From positions 265,434 to 329,433 of the forward strand of contig NZ_SRXY01000006.1 of assembly GCF_004804335.1 (NCBI RefSeq): DNA of 64,000 nucleotides, given 5' to 3'. Below are positions 1 through 6,717 of this stretch, piece after piece. Source of the stretch: Pacificoceanicola onchidii (lineage in GTDB: Bacteria > Pseudomonadota > Alphaproteobacteria > Rhodobacterales > Rhodobacteraceae). The position numbers were made by a program, and so were the translations under genes. Position 1 is the first letter of the stretch; every line of letters starts with the position of its first letter. The notes beneath the pieces are model-generated. The model saw only the letters and a program-made list of their open reading frames with translations. It ran no database searches and was not told the origin of the DNA.

Positions 1-1
1 G

Positions 2-91
2 GTGATGCGTCATGCGCTCGCGACGCCGGCGGATGAGATCTACATCCTGCTGCCCGAAGAACTCGAACGCTACGGTTTCACGGACAGCTAA
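2..91 (+). CDS. 3' end of an unidentified protein (truncated by window edge)
   Basis: An open frame enters from the left edge and ends at the TAA at 89-91. The visible 29 residues end in EELERYGFTDS. The fragment is too short to assign a family. GC content and codon use match the neighbouring genes. The gene is codirectional with the ArsR gene downstream, but a separate promoter and operator lie between them, so it is probably not in the same transcription unit. Confidence 0.55.
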   Translation: MMRHALATPADEIYILLPEELERYGFTDS

Positions 92-131
92 TCCCAGCCA
101 CGGCGCTCGGACGCCTCAAATAAAACGCGCC

Positions 132-180
132 TTGACATGATACCATTTGGTACTGCATATATGCAATATCAAATGGTATC
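132..180 (+). promoter_or_regulatory. Promoter and dyad operator of the ArsR/SRPBCC pair
   Basis: A perfect 11-bp inverted repeat, GATACCATTTG (139-149) and CAAATGGTATC (170-180), surrounds a second perfect palindrome TGCATATATGCA (154-165). A consensus -35 box TTGACA sits at 132-137, with a weak AT-rich -10 near 155-162 inside the dyad. A dyad that covers the core promoter just upstream of an ArsR-type gene is the usual arrangement for autorepression; that role is inferred. Confidence 0.6.
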
Positions 181-195
181 ACAATGGAGTCTGCC

Positions 196-525
196 ATGCC
201 CGCAGCACGCCCCTTGCAACCCGCCTTCAAGGCCCTTGCCGACCCGACCCGCCGCGACATCCTGCGCCGTCTCTCGGCCCGAGAAATGACCATCGCCGAG
301 ATCACGGCGCATTGCGACATGACCCGTGCGGCGGTCAAAAAGCATCTCGTGGTGCTCAAGGACGGCAACCTCATTCATATGCGCCATGAAGGGCGCGAAA
401 CCCTCTCCACCCTGAACGCCCAGGGGCTGAAACCCGTCACCGATTGGCTCAGCTATTTCGAGGCTTTCTGGGACGACAAGCTTTCCACCCTGCAAACCCT
501 CCTGACAGACGAGACAGAGACATGA
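196..525 (+). CDS. ArsR-family winged-helix transcriptional regulator
   Basis: A 109-residue protein that is almost entirely a winged helix-turn-helix domain (about residues 8-90), with the ArsR signature FKALADPTRRDILRRL near the N-terminus and the recognition helix around TRAAVKKHLVVL. It lacks the CxC metal motif of ArsR/SmtB sensors, so it is probably not a metal sensor. Start choice: GGAG at 186-189 lies 6 nt before the ATG at 196, whereas the in-frame ATG at 184 has no ribosome binding site and abuts the operator. Its stop overlaps the SRPBCC start (ATGA). ArsR-SRPBCC pairs of this kind are common and generally autoregulated. Confidence 0.85.
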   Translation: MPAARPLQPAFKALADPTRRDILRRLSAREMTIAEITAHCDMTRAAVKKHLVVLKDGNLIHMRHEGRETLSTLNAQGLKPVTDWLSYFEAFWDDKLSTLQTLLTDETET

Positions 526-926
526 CCCATACAATCCGCAAATCCGTCTACCTGCCCGCCGACAAACCCACCGTCTGGGCGCATCTGACCCGCGCCGAAT
601 TGCTGGGCAAATGGTTTCATCCGGCCAAAGCCGATCTGGCCGAAGGCGAGGACTTTCTGCTGGTCTCCCAAAAGGATGGGGATCGCATGTGCTGGGGCCG
701 TGTGGAACGCGCGACACCGATGGACCACATGCGCTGGAGCTTCACGGTGGGACCACTCAACGGGGTGATGACCGTCGTGGACTGGACCCTGTCGGACAGC
801 TCTGGCGGCACGCTTCTGGACCTGGTGCACTCAGGCCTGCCGGACGGCGCGGAAGACTACGGCCTGACGCTCGCGCTCGACAAGGGGTGGCACGGGTTCC
901 TCGGCAATCTGCACGGCATCGAATAA
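522..926 (+). CDS. SRPBCC (START/Bet v1-like, AHSA1-type) domain protein
   Basis: A 134-residue single-domain protein. It starts IRKSVYLPADKPTVWAHLT and contains LLGKWFHPAKADL, the pattern of AHSA1/SRPBCC domains, in which a helix-grip fold encloses a hydrophobic ligand cavity. The C-terminal helix is DKGWHGFLGNL. It is cytoplasmic, with no signal or membrane segment. It starts inside the ArsR stop codon (ATGA overlap), so the two are translationally coupled. The ligand and cellular role are unknown; the pairing suggests the regulator controls expression of this small-molecule binding protein. Confidence 0.85.
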   Translation: MTHTIRKSVYLPADKPTVWAHLTRAELLGKWFHPAKADLAEGEDFLLVSQKDGDRMCWGRVERATPMDHMRWSFTVGPLNGVMTVVDWTLSDSSGGTLLDLVHSGLPDGAEDYGLTLALDKGWHGFLGNLHGIE

Positions 927-976
927 GATCTCCGCCGCCACTTGTCCGGTGGCCCGCCATCCCCTATGTCAGGCCT

Positions 977-1138
977 TGGCGGGCTACTGCCCTTTCCGTG
1001 ATCCGATCCATTCCGGTGGCCTTAAGCAAATCCGAGGGAGCTGGCTCTGTCGTAGCTGTGGCTTCGTTACCTGGCACCCACCTGTATATACAGGTCCTCG
1101 GGAATGCATGATCCCCACGTCCGCGGTGGTTCCCGCCA
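977..1138 (+). ncRNA. ssrS: Probable 6S RNA (ssrS)
   Basis: About 162 nt able to form one long irregular rod. The ends close by TGGCGGG (977-983) with CCCGCCA (1132-1138), continued by ACTGCC (985-990) with GGTGGT (1125-1130, two wobbles). Inside are CGTG/CACG, GATC/GATC, CATTCC (1009-1014) with GGAATG (1101-1106), and CCGAGG (1032-1037) with CCTCGG (1096-1101). A perfect small hairpin (ACCTGT..ACAGGT, 1080-1095) sits on the 3' side of the open centre, as in 6S RNAs. A two-helix membrane protein gene follows on the opposite strand, the arrangement reported for ssrS and sspA in Rhodobacter sphaeroides. Identity rests on shape and context; exact ends are estimates. Confidence 0.6.
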
Positions 1139-1153
1139 CATCTGCCAAGGTCG

Positions 1154-1174
1154 CACTTTTGAGCATCAAAAGTG
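1154..1174. other. Perfect short hairpin downstream of the putative 6S RNA
   Basis: CACTTTTGA (1154-1162) and TCAAAAGTG (1166-1174) form a perfect 9-bp inverted repeat with a 3-nt centre. No T-run follows on either strand, so it is not a classical terminator. It could stabilise a 3' end or bind a regulator. The rest of 1139-1260 shows no gene. Confidence 0.4.
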
Positions 1175-1261
1175 TCGACGCCGCAGCCCAGCCACTCCGG
1201 CCGACAAATCGGGTCGGTGGGTGGGCGCTTTTCGGCTCTGCCGAAACAGGGCAGCCTCCGA

Positions 1262-1290
1262 CAAACAAAACGCGGCCCCGAAAGGCCGCG
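1262..1290 (-). terminator. Intrinsic terminator of the small membrane protein gene
   Basis: Read on the minus strand, CGCGGCC and GGCCGCG pair (1284-1290 with 1271-1277) around a 6-nt loop and are followed by TTTTGTTTGT. It lies 28 bp past the stop of the leftward gene ending at 1318. Confidence 0.75.
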
Positions 1291-1317
1291 CGTCCATCCA
1301 GCAAAGCAGACCTAGCC

Positions 1318-1638
1318 TCAGCCCTGACGGCCAAGCACATCCTTCTTTGTTTCGGCCAGAACCGGCACGGGCGCAGGCGCGCGGACCATGTCGCGTTTGC
1401 CCCCCGCGGGCGGCTCTTTCTCGGCCAGGCGCATGATCGAAATCCCGAACTGCACACCGGCAAAGACAATCCCGTTGAACACCCAGAGCATTACAACGGC
1501 AACGATTCCACCGGAGCTGTGTGTCACCAGATGCCACAGGTTTGCCACGTCAAACCACAGCAGCATCGCCACAAACACCGCCGACAGGCCAAAGCCCGCA
1601 ATCACCTGACGGATATAAAGCTTGATCAGTTCCGGCAT
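1318..1638 (-). CDS. Small two-helix membrane protein (candidate SspA-like)
   Basis: A 106-residue protein with two clear hydrophobic helices: about residues 11-35 (GFGLSAVFVAMLLWF) and 42-68 (GGIVAVVMLWVFNGIVFAG). A charged tail rich in K, E, P and A follows, probably cytoplasmic. A good ribosome site GGAGG lies just before the ATG. It is converging with the putative 6S RNA on the other strand. In R. sphaeroides the gene antisense-downstream of ssrS is the salt-stress membrane protein gene sspA; I infer by position that this is its counterpart, without being able to align the sequences. A terminator follows at 1262-1290. Confidence 0.75.
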   Translation of the reverse strand: MPELIKLYIRQVIAGFGLSAVFVAMLLWFDVANLWHLVTHSSGGIVAVVMLWVFNGIVFAGVQFGISIMRLAEKEPPAGGKRDMVRAPAPVPVLAETKKDVLGRQG

Positions 1639-1653
1639 GAGGGACCTCCATCA

Positions 1654-1671
1654 CATTCCGATACTGGAATG
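1654..1671. promoter_or_regulatory. Inverted repeat upstream of the small membrane protein gene
   Basis: CATTCC (1654-1659) and GGAATG (1666-1671) form a perfect 6-bp dyad with 6-nt spacing, 15 bp upstream of the leftward start codon. It could be an operator. The same hexamer pair also forms part of the 6S-like stem at 1009/1101, which may be coincidence. Confidence 0.3.
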
Positions 1672-1721
1672 ATAGGCTTTCGGAACCGGAAAGCAACCCC
1701 AGCTGTTGCCGCAGCGCGGTA

Positions 1722-2498
1722 CTATTTCAGCTGAAAGTGAACGTGGTCATCGTGCCGCGCGGCGCGGCAGCCCTGAAAGCGGATGGCCTTGTGGCCAAAG
1801 CCCAACCGCGCCACCAAATGCGGCTCGAGGAAGACTTTGCCGATCCGGTCATCGCCCGTCAAAACCCGCATCACCGAGCGCAGGCGAGGTTCATCCAAGG
1901 CATAGCTGCGCCACATCGGTTGCAGCCAAGCGAAATCCCAACGCAGGGTTGGCCAGACATCCGGGCATTGCGTGGGTCCCTCTTCAAACGCGAAATACCC
2001 TATCGGCGAGCGCGTTGCCCCCGGCGCATATCCGGTCTCATCGCTATAGTAGAAAGCAATGTCCGCCTTCTTTCCATCTTTGTGCGAAAGATGCGGCAAG
2101 AGCGGAAACCCGTCTATGAACGGGAAGTTGGCATCGAGCAGCAGTGTTTGCGTCCCCGGATGGCGCCTCTCCATCTCTTCCGCCAGACGCTTGAGCACAT
2201 CGGCCATCTCGGGCGTCACATAGGTGCGATTGAGTGCGCAATACAACCCGCTTTGGACGCGCAAAGGACCATCCTGCAAGCAGCTGATCGCCACCCGGCC
2301 AAAGAGCGGCGCAATCCAGACCGCTCCCAGAGTCAGAACGACGTAGATCACGCAAAAGGAGATCACGCGTCGCTTGAACAGGAGCGCAAGTAACCACGCG
2401 AGACCGCCGATCTGGGTCAGAAGCGTCAGAAACAGGAAAATCGCTGTGTGACCGGCGGCGCGAACCGGTGAGAATCTTGATTCGGCCCGCTCAGCCAA
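1722..2498 (-). CDS. Membrane-anchored protein of unknown function with C-terminal HDDHVH motif
   Basis: 258 residues. Two adjacent hydrophobic helices (about 17-39 and 45-68) precede a soluble, probably periplasmic, domain that ends in ARHDDHVHFQ. A closing His-x-x-His-x-His resembles the metal-binding end of LAS-type murein peptidases (M15/M74), but I cannot identify the other ligands, so a peptidase role is only a possibility. The start is a TTG 3 nt after the nusB stop, suggesting coupling to nusB; I see no better ATG or GTG. It is the last gene of the leftward ribB-ribH-nusB run. Confidence 0.65.
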   Translation of the reverse strand: MAERAESRFSPVRAAGHTAIFLFLTLLTQIGGLAWLLALLFKRRVISFCVIYVVLTLGAVWIAPLFGRVAISCLQDGPLRVQSGLYCALNRTYVTPEMADVLKRLAEEMERRHPGTQTLLLDANFPFIDGFPLLPHLSHKDGKKADIAFYYSDETGYAPGATRSPIGYFAFEEGPTQCPDVWPTLRWDFAWLQPMWRSYALDEPRLRSVMRVLTGDDRIGKVFLEPHLVARLGFGHKAIRFQGCRAARHDDHVHFQLK

Positions 2499-2501
2499 AA
2501 C

Positions 2502-2975
2502 TCAAAAAGCTTCCGGCTTCGCCTCACGCGCCATGTGATCGAGTACCGCGTTGACGAACCGTGCCTCTTTCCCGTCCGGGAAAAACGCGGAAGCCACGTC
2601 CAGATACTCAACAATCACCACCTTCGGCGGAGTGTCCAGCGCGACGAATTCCGCCCCGGCAGCCCGGAACAAAGCGCGCAGCACAGGGTCAATCCGGGCG
2701 ATGGGCCATTTGGCGACAAGCGCGCGGTCCGTCATCTGGTCGATCTTCGCCTGATAGCTGACCGCCTCTTCGAGGATATTGGTGAACAGGGTCACGTTAC
2801 CCTCGATCATCTCCTCGCCTTCGAGCTGTTCCACGCCAAAGCGGTGATCAAGGAACTCCACCTTGACCCGGTCGAGCGCCTGTCCGGCCTGCTCCATCTG
2901 GAACAGCGCCTGTACGGCATAAAGCCGCGAAGCGCTTTTCATCTTGCGTTTGTCATTGCCGGCTTTGGCAGTCAT
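2502..2975 (-). CDS. nusB: Transcription antitermination factor NusB
   Basis: 157 residues, the usual size for NusB. The N-terminal signature SASRLYAVQALFQMEQAG is the RNA- and NusE-binding helix of the all-helical fold. WPIARIDPVLRALFRAAGAEF and PKVVIVEYLDVASAF follow, typical of the family. NusB binds boxA RNA with NusE (S10) and prevents early termination in rRNA operons. The start overlaps the ribH stop by 4 nt, the conserved rib-nusB arrangement of alphaproteobacteria. Confidence 0.97.
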   Translation of the reverse strand: MTAKAGNDKRKMKSASRLYAVQALFQMEQAGQALDRVKVEFLDHRFGVEQLEGEEMIEGNVTLFTNILEEAVSYQAKIDQMTDRALVAKWPIARIDPVLRALFRAAGAEFVALDTPPKVVIVEYLDVASAFFPDGKEARFVNAVLDHMAREAKPEAF

Positions 2976-3523
2976 GCGGTGTCGGACCCTTTGGCGTCGC
3001 CTGCGATCTGGAATTCATCGCGGGAGGGGACGAATCCGACGCCCTTCCGCGAAGCGCCCCACCTACGGGCAAGCGCGATCAGATGCAAGGCCGCCGCCGC
3101 CGCGCCGCCACCTTTGTTCTGCCCCTTGGATTCGGCCCGCACAATCGCCTGATCCATGTTCTCAACCGTCAGAATACCATTGCCGATGCACAGCCCCTGC
3201 AGGCCGAGCAGCGTCAGGGCGCGAGACGAGTCGTTGCAGACGGTTTCGTAATGCGTGGTCTCGCCGCGCACGACGCAGCCCAGAGCCACATAACCGTCGA
3301 AATTGCTCATGCGCTCGGCGATGCCGATGGCCGTGGGCACTTCCAGCGCGCCGGGCACTTCGATTGTCTCATGTGTGCCCCCCGCCGCTTCGATCTCGGC
3401 CTTCGCGCCTTCGACCAGCTGATCAGCGATTTCCTTGTAATAGGGCGAGACGACGATCAGCACTTTGACGGGCTTGTCAAAGCTCGGGCGATCCAGCGTG
3501 TAATGCGTGATATTGGCGGCCAT
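2972..3523 (-). CDS. ribH: 6,7-dimethyl-8-ribityllumazine synthase
   Basis: 183 residues. Condenses 3,4-dihydroxybutanone 4-phosphate with the ribitylamino-uracil to form lumazine, the penultimate riboflavin step. Family motifs: GALEVPTAIGIAE, ALGCVVRGETTHYETVCND with the catalytic-site His, and GNGILTVENMDQA. The C-terminus has an extra tail beyond the core. The start codon overlaps the ribB stop by one base (TAATG), and its stop overlaps nusB, so all three are coupled. No FMN-type riboswitch pattern was seen upstream of ribB. Confidence 0.97.
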   Translation of the reverse strand: MAANITHYTLDRPSFDKPVKVLIVVSPYYKEIADQLVEGAKAEIEAAGGTHETIEVPGALEVPTAIGIAERMSNFDGYVALGCVVRGETTHYETVCNDSSRALTLLGLQGLCIGNGILTVENMDQAIVRAESKGQNKGGGAAAAALHLIALARRWGASRKGVGFVPSRDEFQIAGDAKGSDTA

Positions 3524-4650
3524 TATCCCAGCTCCGAGATTTTGCGTGTGCCAACGATCTCAAGGCCATAGGCGTCGAGACCCACAACTTTGGGTGTTGG
3601 CGAATTGGTCAGAAGTTCCAGCTTTGACAGGCCAAGCGAGGAGAGGATCTGCGCCCCAAGGCCATACTGGCGCAGGGTCTTGGGCGAGACATCATCGTGG
3701 GTGTCGAGCTTCATCGCCGTATCGCGCAGCAGCACAACCACGCCGCGCCCTTCAGCGGCAACCGCCTGCATGGCATGGGAAAACTCGGCGGCGCGCCCCG
3801 AAGGTCCGGTGCCCACAACGTCGAGCATCGGATCCATGGCGTGCATACGCACCAACACTGGCTCCGGCGTGGAAATATCCCCCTTCATCAGGACGATATG
3901 CTCATCCCCGTGGGTTTCATCGACGTAGACACGCATGTTCCATTCACCGCCGAATTCGCTGGTGATGGTCTCTTCCTTGCTGATCTGTACAAGGTTGTCA
4001 TGGCGGCGGCGGTATTTGATCAGGTCGCTGATCGTACCGATCTTCAGCCCGTGTTTCTGGGCGAAGGCCACAAGTTCCGGCAGACGGGCCATGGTACCAT
4101 CGTCGTTCATGATCTCGCAGATCACACCCGCCGGGTTCAGACCTGCCAGACGGCTGACATCCACCGCCGCTTCGGTATGACCGGCACGAACCAGAACCCC
4201 GCCATTGCGCGCGCGCAGCGGGAAAACGTGACCCGGCGTTGCGATATCCTGCGCGCCTTTGGAGGCGTCCACTGCCACGGCGATGGTGCGCGCCCGGTCT
4301 CCTGCGGAAATGCCGGTGCTGACGCCTTCGCGGGCCTCGATCGACGTCGTGAAAGCGGTCTCATGGCGCGAAGAGTTGTTCGTCGACATGAGCTCGAGCC
4401 CAAGCTCGTCAATCCGCTTCGACGTCATGGACAGACAGATCAACCCGCGCCCGTAGAGCGCCATGAAGTTGATCGCATCCGGCGTCGCCCATTGCGCGGG
4501 AATGACCAGATCGCCCTCGTTCTCCCGATCCTCGTGATCGACCAGAACAAACATACGCCCGTTGCGCGCATCCTCGATGATCTCTTCGGTCGAAGAAATC
4601 GCGTCGCGCCAGGAATCCTCTACCGCGCCGGGGGTCTCGTAGTCCGCCAT
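3523..4650 (-). CDS. ribB: 3,4-dihydroxy-2-butanone 4-phosphate synthase with degenerate GTP cyclohydrolase II domain
   Basis: 375 residues in RibBA architecture. The N-terminal DHBP synthase domain (about 15-210) has DHEDRENEGDL, GVSTGISAGDRART, PGHVFPL and RAGHTEAAVD, so it should convert ribulose 5-phosphate to DHBP. The C-terminal GCH-II-like domain (about 215-375) lacks the zinc-binding cysteines (the segment corresponding to RCDCGFQ reads GTGPSGRAAEF) and the RQEGRG loop, so GTP cyclohydrolase II activity is not expected from this gene. A strong GGGAGG ribosome site precedes the start. First gene of the ribB-ribH-nusB run. Confidence 0.93.
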   Translation of the reverse strand: MADYETPGAVEDSWRDAISSTEEIIEDARNGRMFVLVDHEDRENEGDLVIPAQWATPDAINFMALYGRGLICLSMTSKRIDELGLELMSTNNSSRHETAFTTSIEAREGVSTGISAGDRARTIAVAVDASKGAQDIATPGHVFPLRARNGGVLVRAGHTEAAVDVSRLAGLNPAGVICEIMNDDGTMARLPELVAFAQKHGLKIGTISDLIKYRRRHDNLVQISKEETITSEFGGEWNMRVYVDETHGDEHIVLMKGDISTPEPVLVRMHAMDPMLDVVGTGPSGRAAEFSHAMQAVAAEGRGVVVLLRDTAMKLDTHDDVSPKTLRQYGLGAQILSSLGLSKLELLTNSPTPKVVGLDAYGLEIVGTRKISELG

Positions 4651-4727
4651 GGGGCCTCCCTTGTCTCAAACTTGACCGGGAAATACGCGACGGGACGGAC
4701 AAAGGCCAGAGGGGAAGCGCGGCGTGA

Positions 4728-5048
4728 TCAGTCGAAGATATCTTCGATCAGATCAAATGCCTCTTCGAAGAGAGAGCGGCCAAGGCTCTTTTTCTTCTTT
4801 TTCTTCTTGTATCCGGCTTTGTGCGGTTTCTCCCAACCGGCCCCGGACTGCCCGTCGGGCCGTGACTTGCCCTTCTTGCCCTTGCGCGGCTGACTGTGCA
4901 GCATCGGGTCGGCAGAACCGGATTTGAGGGACTTCATATTGTGCAAAGGCGCGCCACAGCTGGAACACACCAACTCGTGGCGTTCCTTGTCCAGAACCAG
5001 CGCAGCTCGGGTGCCGCAGTAACAGCAAGTCGCGATTTTTGTAGCCAT
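4728..5048 (-). CDS. Zinc-ribbon protein with lysine-rich stretch
   Basis: 106 residues. The N-terminus holds two Cys pairs (CCYC at about 8-11 and CSSC at about 28-31), a rubredoxin-knuckle zinc ribbon. The middle is basic and hydrophilic and includes a run of seven consecutive lysines. The C-terminus SLFEEAFDLIEDIFD is acidic and amphipathic. The start at 5048 (MATKIA) fits, since it puts the zinc ribbon at the N-terminus; an upstream extension would overlap rlmB. It lies 31 nt after rlmB. Function unknown; nucleic-acid binding is plausible but unproven. Confidence 0.8.
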   Translation of the reverse strand: MATKIATCCYCGTRAALVLDKERHELVCSSCGAPLHNMKSLKSGSADPMLHSQPRKGKKGKSRPDGQSGAGWEKPHKAGYKKKKKKKSLGRSLFEEAFDLIEDIFD

Positions 5049-5079
5049 GGGCGGAAGATGGCCTTCAATGAGCGGGATT

Positions 5080-5853
5080 TCAACCGCGCACTGCGTAAAG
5101 CGCAACCGCCGCGGCATTTGAGACATTGAGCGAGCCAAACGCGCCCTGCGCCTCGATTTTCACGAGACTGTCGACAGTCTCCTTGGTCTTGGCCCGAAGC
5201 CCCGGCCCTTCTGCGCCAAGCACCAGCGCGATGGCGCGGTCCCGCAGACCCTCAACCGCCTCTTCGACCGTCTTTTCGGCTTCGCCGTCGAGGCCAAGCA
5301 CGATGTAGCCCATCTTCTGCAGAGCAACGATCGTATCCGACAGGTTACGCTCGCGCAGGTAAGGCTGTCGCTCCAGCGCGCCGCTGGCGGTCTTGGCCAG
5401 CGCCCCGGTTTCCGGCGCGGAGTGATGGCGCGTGCCGATCACGGCCCGTGCCCCCAAGACCTCCGCCGAGCGCAGAATCGCGCCGACGTTATGCGGATCG
5501 CTGACCCGGTCCAGCAGGATGAGCCTTGCAGGCCCCTCACCCAGAGCCACGTCTTCAAGCGTGCCCCAGTTCAACGGCTTCACTTCAAGCGCGGCGCCCT
5601 GATGCACGGATTGCGGGTCAATCGGCGCTTTGAAGCTGCGCGGGTCCTGGATTTCCGGCTCCATCCCGGATTCCTTGACCGCGTCCTCCAGCTTGATCGC
5701 CGCATTGGGCGTCAGAATCAGGCGCAGTTTCTCCCGGCGCGGGTTCAGAAGCGCATCGCGCACCGCGTGATGACCAAACAGCCAGACGGTTTCAGCCGCG
5801 CTGGCCTTCTTCGCCTGTTCCTTTTCCACCACCCACTTCGGTTTCTTCGCCAT
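5080..5853 (-). CDS. rlmB: TrmH-family RNA 2'-O-methyltransferase (RlmB-like)
   Basis: 257 residues. N-terminal substrate-binding domain beginning VWLFGHHAVRDALLNP, then a C-terminal SPOUT domain with LLDRVSDPHNVGAILRSAEVLGA, ALVLGAEGPGLR and GSLNVSNAAAVALY, the three knotted-fold motifs. Matches 23S rRNA Gm2251 methyltransferase (group 3 TrmH); exact target inferred from domain order. Start at MAKKPKW (5853) is chosen because the upstream extension would run across the divergent tRNA-Tyr gene. It is divergent from that tRNA, 130 bp apart. Confidence 0.88.
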   Translation of the reverse strand: MAKKPKWVVEKEQAKKASAAETVWLFGHHAVRDALLNPRREKLRLILTPNAAIKLEDAVKESGMEPEIQDPRSFKAPIDPQSVHQGAALEVKPLNWGTLEDVALGEGPARLILLDRVSDPHNVGAILRSAEVLGARAVIGTRHHSAPETGALAKTASGALERQPYLRERNLSDTIVALQKMGYIVLGLDGEAEKTVEEAVEGLRDRAIALVLGAEGPGLRAKTKETVDSLVKIEAQGAFGSLNVSNAAAVALYAVRG

Positions 5854-5983
5854 GATACCACGCCTTTTTCCAACCTGCGCCTGTTCGCACGGAGCGCTTG
5901 TCGGGGGCAAGGATTTTTCCTGTTGACGCCCGCTTGCAGGGCTATTAAACGCCCCCTCACGCCGGATGTTTCCGGCGCCCGGT

Positions 5984-6067
5984 GGGCGACAGGCCGCAAG
6001 GTGTGGCAGGGGACTGTAACTCCCTCGAGGCGACTCACGCCTGGTTCGATTCCAGGGTCGCCCACCA
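5984..6067 (+). tRNA. tRNA-Tyr (GTA)
   Basis: 84 nt class II tRNA. The acceptor stem is GGGCGAC (5984-5990) with GTCGCCC (6057-6063), discriminator A and encoded CCA (6065-6067). The anticodon arm is GGGGA-CTGTAAC-TCCCT with anticodon GTA. It has a long variable arm and a T arm CCTGG-TTCGATT-CCAGG. The long variable arm plus GTA identify tRNA-Tyr. Confidence 0.96.
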
Positions 6068-6201
6068 TTTTTCCAAAACAGAACAACGACGCAAAGCAAG
6101 CCTTTTTTGGCTGATGTCCCGATGTGTCAGCGCGTGCTGCGCGGCAAAAAAGGCACCGCCCGATGGAGCGATGCCTATGATTTTCCGCAGTTTAATTCGT
6201 C

Positions 6202-6717
6202 TCAGCCTTTTGAGACCAGGGAAGCCCGGTGTCCGAACTGCGGCATGGCCAGTTGCGCAAACTCCCCGCGCAGCACAAACCAATAACCCCAGAAGATCAA
6301 AACGGCCTGCAATGGCACACGGACCAACAGGTAGACCGGTCCCCACTGATGCCCGCCCGGTCCGACGCCGTTCATCGCGGCGTAGATGTTTCCGGGAAAG
6401 AACAGGATCAGCACCGCGATACAGCCAAGACCCGCGTAGACCCGCGTCGTCTTGGGCAAGAGCGCCAGAGCAAGCGCGGCTTCCAGAACGCCCGTGGCAT
6501 AGACAAGCCCCGTCCGCGCAGGGACAAAGTCCGGCAGCATGGCGACCATTTCATCGGTGATGATGAAATGCCCAACCGAAAAGAAGGCGAATGCCGCAGA
6601 ATACCCGAGCAGTGCACCCTGCCGAATGCCGCCAGCTGCCGAGGTCACGCGCGCGATCAAAGCGGCGATCAGCGTCGGGACAAGCAGAATGGTCAATACG
6701 ATGAGTGGCGTGATCAT
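6202..6717 (-). CDS. DoxX-like multi-helix membrane protein
   Basis: 171 residues with about five hydrophobic helices (LIVLTILLVPTLIAALIA; AAFAFFSVGHFII; GVLEAALALALL; LGCIAVLILFFPGNIYAAM; LLVRVPLQAVLIFWGYW). The pattern resembles DoxX/SURF4-like integral membrane proteins. Start at 6717 is supported by GGAGA a few nt upstream. It overlaps the stop of the upstream TetR gene by 4 nt, so it is translated with that regulator and presumably controlled by it. Biochemical role unknown. Confidence 0.8.
   Translation of the reverse strand: MITPLIVLTILLVPTLIAALIARVTSAAGGIRQGALLGYSAAFAFFSVGHFIITDEMVAMLPDFVPARTGLVYATGVLEAALALALLPKTTRVYAGLGCIAVLILFFPGNIYAAMNGVGPGGHQWGPVYLLVRVPLQAVLIFWGYWFVLRGEFAQLAMPQFGHRASLVSKG

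Noticed and set aside
4651..4727. FMN (RFN) riboswitch before the ribB-ribH operon
   Set aside because: None of the conserved RFN blocks is visible, only a strong ribosome site.
4787..4810. The homopolymer-rich CTTTTTCTTC tract as a promoter or terminator
   Set aside because: It encodes the lysine run of the zinc-ribbon protein on the minus strand.
3697..4893. A 398-codon frame antisense to ribB
   Set aside because: It is opposite clear DHBP synthase motifs and ends beyond the gene in unrelated sequence.
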